This document shows positions 1 to 6,195 of a stretch of 8,682 bases of DNA, piece by piece (positions within the stretch are counted from its first letter, which is position 1; each line of letters begins with the position of its first letter). Location: NCBI GenBank assembly GCA_025453855.1, contig JALOPO010000521.1, positions 1 to 8,682 on the forward strand, in the 5' to 3' direction. The stretch comes from Gemmatimonadaceae bacterium. Its GTDB lineage: Bacteria; Gemmatimonadota; Gemmatimonadetes; Gemmatimonadales; Gemmatimonadaceae. The notes under the pieces are model-generated. The model searched no databases. It was not told the origin of the DNA and saw nothing but the letters and a program-made list of their open reading frames with translations. The position numbers and the translations under genes were made by a program.

Positions 1-1
1 C

Positions 2-652
2 GTCATCGCGTCGCTCGGCGACGCCGACGTGCTCGTGCTCGACGGCGGCCCGTGCGACGTGGGGATCGAGAGCACGGTGGTCGACGTGAGCGGCGACGTT
101 CCCGTGCTCCTGCGCCCGGGCGGGGTCGCGCGCGACGCGCTCGAGACCGAGTTGGGGATGACGGTGGCGCTGCATCCCTCGCTCGCCGCGCTGGCGAGCG
201 CGACGGGCGAGTTCGGCGCGCGCGAGGCGGATCACGCGAATGACGCCCACCGCGACTCGGCACGTGCGGGCGCTGCAAGTGGCATGGATCGCGCCGATGA
301 CGTCGTCACGCCGCTGGCGGCGCCCGGCATGCTCCGCAAGCACTACGCCCCGCGGGCGACGGTGCGCCTCGTCGGCGCCGGCGACGTGAGCGCGATGACG
401 GTTGCGCTCGACGAGGCGCGGGCATTGCATGGTGACGCGGTGGGCGTGCTGGCGATCACCGCCATCCCGCTCGATCCGGGGGCGGTGACGGTGCACGCGA
501 TGCCCGACGACCCCGCAGCCTATGCACGCGTGCTCTACGCGACGCTCCACGAGCTGGATGCGCGGGAGGTGGCGATGGTCCTCATCGAGCAGGTGCCGGC
601 ATCGGCGGCGTGGGACGGGATCCGCGACCGGCTCGTGCGCGCGGCCGCGTGA
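2..652 (+). CDS. sua5: L-threonylcarbamoyladenylate synthase (Sua5/YwlC type), 5'-truncated
   Basis: This cytoplasmic enzyme makes threonylcarbamoyl-AMP from threonine, bicarbonate and ATP, the first step of t6A37 modification of tRNAs that read ANN codons. The window opens inside the gene; the frame is open from base 2, and the GTG at 29 is internal. What remains is the end of the YrdC-like catalytic domain, with the family signature GGPCDVGIESTVVD followed by LRPGG (bases 47-126). Next come a linker of about 60 residues and the C-terminal Sua5 domain, which begins at the typical APGMLRKHYAP (bases 319-351). The domain closes with WDGIRDRL just before TGA at 650-652. Having a Sua5 domain separates it from the short TsaC/YrdC form. 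The linker (roughly residues 60-100 of the visible part) is rich in Ala, Asp and Arg and looks poorly conserved. No frame damage is visible. A GTG overlapping the stop (649-652) could couple translation to the next gene. Family assignment is secure. Confidence 0.95.
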   Translation, partial: VIASLGDADVLVLDGGPCDVGIESTVVDVSGDVPVLLRPGGVARDALETELGMTVALHPSLAALASATGEFGAREADHANDAHRDSARAGAASGMDRADDVVTPLAAPGMLRKHYAPRATVRLVGAGDVSAMTVALDEARALHGDAVGVLAITAIPLDPGAVTVHAMPDDPAAYARVLYATLHELDAREVAMVLIEQVPASAAWDGIRDRLVRAAA

Positions 653-708
653 CGCGCGTGGTCGCGTGGCGCGCCGCCATGCGCGGCGTCGGCATGCCCC
701 CCGCGCCG

Positions 709-1632
709 ATGCGGCTGCGCGGCGCGCGCCGTGTGCTCGCCGTCGCGGCACTCGCGCTCCTCGGCCTCGACACGGCGCGCGCGCAGCCGCTCCCCTGTCG
801 CGACAGCAGCGCGGTCGCGCTCCTGGCGCTCAATCGCACCGCCTCGCAGCGTGCCGCGCTGCGCGGTCTCGTCGATGCGCTCGCCGCGCACCTCGGTGAT
901 TCGGCGATCCTCGTCTGGCCGGGGGCGCCGGTGATCCGCGGGCGGCGCGCGATCCTCGCGGCACTCGCGGCGCAGGCACCGTCATCGCTGCAGCTGCACT
1001 GGGACGTGGTGCAGGCCGAGTGCGCGCGCGATGGCACCCTCGTGCTGCTGGCGGCGACGACCGCGCTCCGCCCCGCCGAGTCGGATGCGGCGATGGCCAC
1101 GGGACGCCTCACCGCCGCATGGGCGCGCGACCGTGACGACGGACGCTGGCGTCTCGAGGTGCTGGCCGTCACCGGTGCGCCGTCGGCGCGGGCGTGGCGC
1201 GTGGCCGACAGCGCCGCGATCGCGTGGCGACTCCCGGTCGCCGCGCTCGACGATCGCGATCCCTACGCCCGCGCCGATCGCGCCTTCGCCGCGCTGGCGA
1301 CGCGCATCCCCGTCGGCGACGCCTTCGCCGCGTGGGCCGCAGCCGATGCTGCGCTGCTCACGAGCGAGCTCGCCCCCATCGCCCGCGGCCCGCGCGGCGT
1401 GCGCACGAGCCTCGTGGCCAGCGGCGCCGCGTCGCTCGCCTGGCGCTGGTGGCCCGTCTACGCGCGTGGCGCCGGCGGCATCGGGGTGACGGTGGGCGAG
1501 GCCGAGCTCCGCGACACGACCGCCGCCGGCGCGCCGCCCTTCGCGACCGCCTACATCACCTTCTGGCGCACGCTCTCCGACGGCCGCCTCCGCTTCACCG
1601 CCGACGCGGGTGGGCCACGCGGATCGCGGTGA
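709..1632 (+). CDS. Secreted tandem NTF2/SnoaL-like (DUF4440-like) protein
   Basis: This is a predicted exported protein of about 307 residues with no recognised catalytic motif. From the ATG at 709 it starts with an ideal signal peptide: MRLRGARR, then a hydrophobic run, then a cleavage site after TARAQ (about base 786). The mature part seems to hold two NTF2-like units. The first runs to about base 1170 and ends with a TAAWARDRDDGRWRLEVL strand pair. The second runs from about base 1270 to the end and closes with AYITFWRTLSDGRLRF and then DAGGPR. The Y-x-W-(x)n-DG-R-(W/L)R pattern is typical of SnoaL-like/DUF4440 proteins. Other in-frame starts are ATG 679, ATG 694 and GTG 649; GTG 649 overlaps the sua5 stop by 4 nt, which would suggest coupling but gives a long, odd n-region. 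I see no clear Shine-Dalgarno sequence for any of them. Ligand and role are unknown. The gene is read toward the palindrome that separates it from the convergent receptor. Confidence 0.72.
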   Translation: MRLRGARRVLAVAALALLGLDTARAQPLPCRDSSAVALLALNRTASQRAALRGLVDALAAHLGDSAILVWPGAPVIRGRRAILAALAAQAPSSLQLHWDVVQAECARDGTLVLLAATTALRPAESDAAMATGRLTAAWARDRDDGRWRLEVLAVTGAPSARAWRVADSAAIAWRLPVAALDDRDPYARADRAFAALATRIPVGDAFAAWAAADAALLTSELAPIARGPRGVRTSLVASGAASLAWRWWPVYARGAGGIGVTVGEAELRDTTAAGAPPFATAYITFWRTLSDGRLRFTADAGGPRGSR

Positions 1633-1699
1633 TCGCGTGGGTGCGCGGGCTGGATCGGCGCATTGCCTCTTGCTGCTGAACTGCTGGGCGCTGCGCGCC

Positions 1700-1726
1700 G
1701 AGTCTTGGAGTTTGGGAGTTCAGGAG
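1700..1726 (+). repeat. 8-bp tandem repeat, left arm of palindrome
   Basis: Three consecutive 8-mers starting with GAG (GAGTCTTG, GAGTTTGG, GAGTTCAG) plus a final GAG form an 8-bp period at the loop-side end of the left arm. The right arm carries the complementary array at 1757-1784. Confidence 0.8.
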
Positions 1727-1735
1727 GACTGCCAG

Positions 1736-1758
1736 GTACCGCAGTGACACCGCGGTAC
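1736..1758. repeat. Central hairpin of the palindrome
   Basis: GTACCGC (1736-1742) pairs perfectly with GCGGTAC (1752-1758) around a 9-nt loop. It sits at the apex of the long inverted repeat, so the folded form would be a long stem with its own terminal hairpin. Confidence 0.8.
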
Positions 1759-1784
1759 TCCCGAACTCCGAAACTCCAAGACTC
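1757..1784 (+). repeat. 8-bp tandem repeat, right arm of palindrome
   Basis: ACTCCCGA, ACTCCGAA, ACTCCAAG and a final ACTC are three and a half copies of an 8-bp unit. It mirrors the array at 1700-1726 and makes up the loop-side end of the right arm. Confidence 0.85.
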
Positions 1785-1851
1785 GGCGCGCAGCGCCCAG
1801 CAGTTCATCAGCAAGAGGCAATGCGCCGATCCACCCACGCGCACCCGACCC

Positions 1852-4384
1852 TCAGAACTCCGCCCTTACCCCCAGCTGCGCCTGACGCGCCGCGAAGACG
1901 TTGGTGGGCTGCATGAAGCTCGCGATCGCGTTGCCATTCGCCTGGCGGGCGGCGGCGCCGAAGGTGCTCCAGTTGTTGCTGTTGAGGAGGTTGAAGACCT
2001 CGATGAAGTCGTCGACGAAGACGTTGTTGAGGTTGAGGTCGCGTCCGTCGGTCACCGCCACCGCGCGCGGGCTCGCGACGGTCACGATCGACGAGAGGAG
2101 GAAGCGCCACGGGAGCGGCTGGATGGTGGAGACGAGGACGCGATGCCGCTCGTCGCCCGCCGCGCGCTGCAGCTGGTAGCTCGCGCGCTGCGGGAAGATC
2201 GCGGCCAGGTTGCCGTCGAAGTCGGAGTTGTTGTAGCTGAGCGTCCACGCGATCGAGGCACGCCGCTGCCCCTTCGCGTAGGTGAGCTGCGAGATGAGCG
2301 CGCGGAACTTCGCGCGACCGAAGTCGTCCCAGAGCACGATGTCGCCGAAGGCCGGCGTGAGCGCGCGTGCGTTGCGCACCCGGTCGAAGAAGTTCGGGTT
2401 CACGCGCACGTAGAGGTTGCGGATGTCCTGCTGGATCCAGTCGACGTTCAGCGCCCACTCGGGGGTGAGCTGGTGGCCGACGCCGATCGACCACTGCCGG
2501 TTCTCGGGGGTGCGCATGAGGTCCTTCACGAGCACCGGGCTTGGCGTCACCGCCACGCCCTGCCGCACGCGCTGCCGGAGCACCTCGACGTCGGTCGTCC
2601 CCGGGTTCACGAAGTTGTAGGTGCGCCACGACGCCCCGAGCCGCTCCTGGAAGCCGATGAAGCTCGTCACGCGGTCGTACATGATGGCGTAGCCGCCGCG
2701 CACGAAGGTGCGGTTGCCGCCCGTGGGATCCCATGAGAACGAGAGGCGCGGCGAGAAGTTGTTCAGGTCGTTGCGGCGGTTCCCGGTGTTCAGCCAGCGC
2801 GCGAGCGACGGGATCCCGCGCAGCGTGGCGTCCGACGCCCACGGATTCACGAAGTCGTTGGAGAGCGTGTTCAGCTCCGCATCCCAGCGCAGGCCGAGGT
2901 TCACGGTGAGGCGCGAGGCCGGCCGCCACTCGTCGTTGAGGTAGAGCCCCACGATGGTGCGTCGCGGTTGTTGGGCGAGAACTGCGCGCCGTTCACGCGC
3001 GCCAGCTCCACGCCCCCCTTGAAGAGATGCGATCCGCCCCAGTCGGCCACGGTGTAGGTGGCGCGGTTCACGAACCGGTAGTGGTCCTCGTCGAGGAAGA
3101 GCGGGAAGGTGGCGGTGCCGAAGACGAAGCCCGGATAGCTGCGCTGTGCACCGGGGACGAGCGGCGCCTCGCGATGCTTCCAGCCGACGTACTGCACCGA
3201 CGCCTCGTTGACGAGATTGGCCGTCGGGAGCCAGCGATGGCGGAGCTGCAGCGTGTTGATGTTGTACGTCTGCGAGATCCCGCCGTCGCGCCCCACGCGC
3301 CCGCCGAAGTTCGACTCGCCGTCGAGGTGGCGCGTCGACCACATCAGGTCGACCGTGTTGCGCTCGTTCGGGACGGCGGTGAGGCGCAGGTAGCCGGTGT
3401 GGTTCGTGTTCGGCGCCAGCACCGAGCCACGGAAGCGATCCCACGCCGGCGTGGTGGGGATCACGTCGATGTAGTTGTCGGTGAACGTCCCCTCGTAGCT
3501 GGCGGAGACGAAGAGGCGGTCGCGGATGATCGGGCCGCGCAGGTTGGCGCCGGCCTGCTGCCGCCCGAAGTTCGGTGCCGGCGTCCCGGCCTGCTGCTGG
3601 AAGAAGGTGCGGGCGATCGCGTCGCGATTCTGGAAGAAGCCGAAGGCCGAGCCTTCCCAGCGATTGCCACCCTGTCGGCTCACCGCCGAGATCACGTACG
3701 AGCCCGCGCGCGTGTACTCGGCGTCGTACGGATTGAGGAAGACGCGGAACTCCTCGAGCCCCTCCTGCGGGATCGGCGATCCGGTCTGCGGGATCCCCAC
3801 CAGGTTGCCGTTGAAGAGCGACTTCATCTCCACCCCGTCCATGTAGAGGTTGATGAAGCGCAGGTCGGGGGCGCCGCCGGCCGAGGGGAGCGTGCGTCCC
3901 TGTTGCGGGGCGTAGGCGCGGATGCCGGGGGCGACGCCGGCGAGGTTCATGATGCCGCGCGCGTTGAGCGGGAGGTTCTCGATCTCCTCCTTCACGATCG
4001 GCGTCGAGACCGAGAGGCGCTGGATCTCGACGGCGCGCACGCGCGTCCCGCTCACGCTCACCGTCGCCAGCTCGGTGGCGCTCGACTCGAGCGTGATCGC
4101 GAGGCGCGCGCGCTGCCCGACGACGAGCTGGAGCGTGTCGATGGCGGGGCGATGGCCGAGGCGCGCGTGGTCGCGCGACGTCGCTCGCCCGATCCGAGGC
4201 TCGTGACCACGAGCTGCGCGCCACCGATCGGGCGCGCATCGGCGGCATCGGTGACGGTGCCCTCGAGCGTGATCGTGGTCTGGGCCTGCACCGTGCGTGT
4301 GGCCGGCGCGAGGGCGGCGAGGAGGACGATGCAGGCGGCGACGCGCGCGTGCACGGACGACGGGCGCGAACGAGGACGCACCAT
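1852..4384 (-). CDS. TonB-dependent outer-membrane receptor with carboxypeptidase-regulatory-like domain (reading frame broken twice)
   Basis: This outer-membrane barrel should import an unknown substrate using TonB energy. ATG at 4384 gives a signal peptide (cleavage near VQA-Q, residue 34), then a carboxypeptidase-regulatory-like fold beginning GTVTDAADARPIGGAQL. Next come the plug (IENLPLNARGIMNLAGVAPG, INLYMDGVEM, GLEEFRVFLNPYDAEYTRA) and the barrel strands. The protein ends in the typical ARQAQLGVRAEF, with an aromatic last residue before TGA (1854-1852). The coding frame changes twice: at about 4150-4190, inside the regulatory-like domain, which is also too short between GSG and LGHRPA; and at about 2955-2970, between FSPNNRD and RRTIVGLYLNDEW, where residues also seem to be missing. 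Conservation is strong on both sides, so these are probably recent lesions or assembly errors. It is divergent from fabI and convergent with the NTF2-like gene. The best family match in style is the Oar/carboxypeptidase-regulatory TonB receptors of Gemmatimonadota and Acidobacteriota. Confidence 0.93.
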
Positions 4385-4632
4385 GGCGGGAGCCCCGGTG
4401 AGGGTGACTGGTGCCCGCGGCGCACGCGTTCGTCGGATGGCGCCGCGCAGCTCCCATCTGCGACCGCGGCGCCACGGCTGTCAATGGTGGAGCGCCCCAC
4501 GCGGCGGGCGCGCCGTCGCGTCGCCATCGTGTGGTGATGCGCCCGCGGTTGCGGGGATATGTTCCGGCGCGCAACACTCGCGGTGTCGGCACCAGCGTGC
4601 CCCGTGATCGTGTCTCCCCCTGCCCGCTCCCG
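4385..4632. promoter_or_regulatory. Divergent intergenic region between the TonB receptor and fabI
   Basis: These 248 bases separate two divergent starts and so must hold both promoters. I see no convincing -35/-10 pair at this GC content. A TATGTT hexamer at about 4559-4564 could be a -10 for fabI, but no matching -35 stands out. Neither start has a good Shine-Dalgarno sequence. The only clear structure is the inverted repeat at 4438-4474. Confidence 0.5.
4438..4474. repeat. 10-bp perfect inverted repeat, operator- or leader-hairpin candidate
   Basis: TGGCGCCGCG (4438-4447) and CGCGGCGCCA (4465-4474) are exact reverse complements separated by 17 nt. It lies 54 bases upstream of the receptor start and about 160 upstream of fabI. 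It could be a regulator binding site or an RNA hairpin in the receptor leader. In GC-rich DNA such repeats can arise by chance. Confidence 0.45.
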
Positions 4633-5554
4633 ATGCTCTCCCTCGACCTCACCGGCAAGCGCGCGCTCGTCGCCGGCGTCGCCGACGACAACGGCTTCGG
4701 CTTCGCGATCGCCAAGGCGCTCGCGATGGCCGGCGCCTCCGTCTGCGTCGCGACCTGGCCGCCGGCGCTCACGATCTTCCTGAACCTCATCGAGCGCGGG
4801 AAGATCGACGAGTCGCGGCGCATGCCCGACGGCTCGCTGCTCACCTTCGAGCGCATCTACCCGCTCGACGCCGTCTACGACGCGCTCGACGACGCCCCGG
4901 CCGACGTGCGCGAGTCGAAGCGCTACAAGGACGTGGGCGACTTCAGCATCGACGGCCTCGCGGCGCGCCTCGTCGCCGACTTCGGCGCGCAGCCGCTCGA
5001 CTTCGTGATGCACTCGCTGGCCAACGGTCCCGAGGTGAAGAAGCCGCTGCTCGAGGTGTCGCGCGCCGGCTACCTGGCCGCGTCGAGCGCGAGCGCCTAC
5101 TCGATGGTGAGCATGGTGCAGCGTCTCGGCCCGCTCATGCGCCCGGGCGGGTCGTTCGCGTCGCTCACCTACATGGCGAGCGAGCGTGCGGTGCCGGGCT
5201 ACGGCGGCGGGATGTCGAGCGCCAAGGCGGCGCTGGAGAGCGACACGCGCCTGCTCGCCTTCGAGGCCGGGCGCCAGTGGGGGGTGCGCGTGAACACGAT
5301 CAGCGCCGGCCCGTACGCGTCGCGGGCCGCGAGCGCGATCGGCATCATCGGGCGCATGGTCGAGTACTGCGCGCTGAACACGCCGATCCCCGAGGCGCTG
5401 CGGGCCGAGGAGGTTTGGGCAGGCGGCGGCGTTCCTCGCGTCGCCGCTCGCGTCGGGCATCAGCGCGACGACGCTTTACGTGGACAAAGGCTATCACGCG
5501 ATGGGCATGGCCGTCGCGATGCCGCCGTCGCCGTCCGAGCCGGGAGCGTCCTGA
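4633..5554 (+). CDS. fabI: Enoyl-[acyl-carrier-protein] reductase (NADH), plant/chlamydial-type FabI, with one-base insertion
   Basis: FabI reduces trans-2-enoyl-ACP with NADH in the last step of each fatty-acid elongation cycle. It acts in the cytoplasm as a short-chain dehydrogenase-like tetramer. The protein opens with LDLTGKRALVAGVADDNGFG, the dinucleotide-binding glycine motif. It carries the insertion segments of the long plant type (RGKIDESRRMPDGSL, YPLDAVYDALDD, HSLANGPEVKKPLLE). The catalytic set is Tyr180, Tyr190 and Lys198, spaced Y-x9-Y-x7-K, in SERAVPGYGGGMSSAKAALE; the seven-residue spacing is that of plant ENRs, against six in E. coli FabI. The frame breaks at 5414-5416, where GTTTGGG should read GTTGGG. 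Removing one T restores GQAAAFLASPLASGISATTLYVDKGYH-like sequence to the TGA at 5552-5554 and gives 306 residues, normal for this type. ATG 4633 fits the family's usual start; no Shine-Dalgarno sequence is visible. The error sits in a T run, so it is probably technical. Confidence 0.95.
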
Positions 5555-5590
5555 TCGTTCGTGCTGGTGCTGGTGCGTTGAACCGCTGGT

Positions 5591-5630
5591 GGAACGGCAG
5601 GGGACGGCAGGAGCCGGCAGGGAACGGCAG
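5591..5630 (+). repeat. 10-bp tandem repeat, left outer block
   Basis: Four units in exact 10-base register: GGAACGGCAG, GGGACGGCAG, GAGCCGGCAG, GGAACGGCAG. The first and fourth are identical. Confidence 0.92.
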
Positions 5631-5700
5631 GGGGCTCGTCGTCCGCAGCCGAGCGCTCCGGCTGTCCTGGCGCGCAGGGCGGGCGGGTGGCACGGCGGAT

Positions 5701-5770
5701 GAAGGGCAGGGACAGGGCAGGGACCGCGAGGAACGGCGAGGGACGGCGAGGCACTGCCAGGAACTGCCAG
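5701..5770 (+). repeat. 10-bp tandem repeat, left inner block
   Basis: About seven degenerate units end in GGCAG, GCGAG or GCCAG, including GGACCGCGAG, GAACGGCGAG, GGACGGCGAG, GCACTGCCAG and GAACTGCCAG. One 11-nt unit (about 5711-5721) has no partner in the right arm, which suggests gain or loss of units. Confidence 0.85.
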
Positions 5771-5880
5771 GAACGATCGCAGAGGCACGATCCGAGTGCA
5801 GGCAGATGTTGCCCGAGCCGTGCGTCGCACCGAGTCATGCGCCATGCACGACTGGTCGCGATCCATCGCATCCGAGATCA
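5771..5880. other. Non-repetitive centre of the inverted repeat
   Basis: These 110 bases lie between the two repeat-rich halves and do not follow the 10-bp pattern. I see no start codon with a credible protein and no tRNA-like fold. If the element is an RNA, this is its apical domain; if it is a mobile element, this is its cargo or core. Function unknown. Confidence 0.5.
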
Positions 5881-5930
5881 TCTGCCATTCCTCGCCGTCC
5901 CTTGTCAGTTCCTCGCGGTCCCTGCCGTTC
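5881..5930 (-). repeat. 10-bp tandem repeat, right inner block
   Basis: On the minus strand this reads GAACGGCAGG, GACCGCGAGG, AACTGACAAG, GGACGGCGAG, GAATGGCAGA. These are the same degenerate units as the left inner block, in inverted orientation and short of one unit. Confidence 0.85.
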
Positions 5931-5990
5931 ATCCGTCGTTCCAGCCTCGACCGACGCACCAGCCACCACCGATCGCGCACGGCCAGCCAC

Positions 5991-6030
5991 CGCTCCCTGC
6001 CGTTCCCTGCTCTTCCCTGCCGTCCCCTGC
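5991..6030 (-). repeat. 10-bp tandem repeat, right outer block
   Basis: On the minus strand the units GCAGGGGACG, GCAGGGAAGA, GCAGGGAACG and GCAGGGAGCG run in 10-base register. They pair with the left outer block; the first and third match their partners exactly. Confidence 0.9.
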
Positions 6031-6049
6031 CCTTCCACCAGCAGTTCAA

Positions 6050-6195
6050 GGCGCAGAACCCCGGCGCGCGTAGAAGAACTGGCGGCAACGGTGAGTCGAT
6101 GGAATCAGCCTCAGCACGAGTGACGGGCTCCGCGTAGAGTTCGGCTCCGCCCGGGCACTCCGCGTCGGGCGGGTCGGTCCTCCCGCTGCAGGCAC
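6050..6195 (+). promoter_or_regulatory. Leader region of the metalloprotease gene with a GC-rich hairpin
   Basis: This stretch lies between the inverted repeat and the metalloprotease start and should hold its promoter, but I cannot point to a credible -35/-10 pair. CCGCCCG (6147-6153) pairs with CGGGCGG (6166-6172) around a 12-nt loop. It could be a leader hairpin or a terminator remnant, with no T-tract after it. There is no clear Shine-Dalgarno sequence before ATG 6196. Confidence 0.35.

Larger units (their letters stand above)
1640..1845. repeat. Long near-perfect inverted repeat (palindrome) between convergent genes
   Basis: Bases 1651-1721 pair with 1763-1833 over 71 nt with only two mismatches (at 1676 and 1714). 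The match continues less exactly outward to about 1640 and 1845. The element fills almost all of the gap between two convergent stops (1632 and 1852). The inner ends carry an 8-bp tandem repeat, and the centre holds a second small hairpin. There is no T-tract after either arm, so it is not a textbook intrinsic terminator, although it could stop or protect transcripts from both sides. I see no clear target-site duplication and no transposase, so a MITE-like origin is only a hypothesis. Confidence 0.93.
5578..6049. repeat. Large intergenic inverted repeat built of ~10-bp tandem units
   Basis: The element starts 23 bases after the fabI stop and covers most of the 641-bp gap before the metalloprotease. 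The outer arms, 5578-5636 and 5991-6049, pair without gaps over 59 nt with about nine mismatches. The inner arms, about 5691-5760 and 5881-5940, also pair if one extra unit in the left arm (about 5711-5721) is bulged out. The segments between them (5637-5690 and 5941-5990) match only weakly. A 110-nt centre remains unpaired at this level. All four arm blocks consist of degenerate 10-mers related to GGAACGGCAG. I see no convincing protein in any frame. It could be a structured RNA, a 3' end for fabI mRNA, or a non-autonomous mobile element. Confidence 0.88.

Noticed and set aside
1640..1845. Ordinary rho-independent terminator
   Set aside because: The stem is far longer than a terminator and neither arm is followed by a T-tract. 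A termination role is still possible, but not by the canonical signature.
4538..4564. Sigma-70-like promoter with TATGTT as -10 upstream of fabI
   Set aside because: No -35 hexamer with acceptable match lies 16-19 nt upstream, so I did not list it as a promoter.
1663..4607. Long plus-strand open frames opposite the receptor (1663-2736 and 3027-4607)
   Set aside because: They are antisense to clearly conserved receptor sequence and have the Arg/Val/Glu/Ala-rich composition of third-position GC shadows; the first also runs through the palindrome.
1855..5460. Very long minus-strand open frame extending from the receptor across fabI
   Set aside because: Only the C-terminal part (below about 2970) is receptor sequence. 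The remainder is an Arg/Ala/Pro/His-rich shadow opposite receptor frames and fabI, which arises easily at high GC.
5591..6030. CRISPR array
   Set aside because: Units are only about 10 bp, are contiguous without spacers, and reverse orientation in the second half; no cas genes are present.
5687..6073. Possible small proteins with repeats such as LPFLAVP or AVPCQFLAVP inside the large inverted repeat
   Set aside because: The peptide repeats are translations of the 10-bp DNA repeat. They appear in several frames and on both strands, with no ribosome site.
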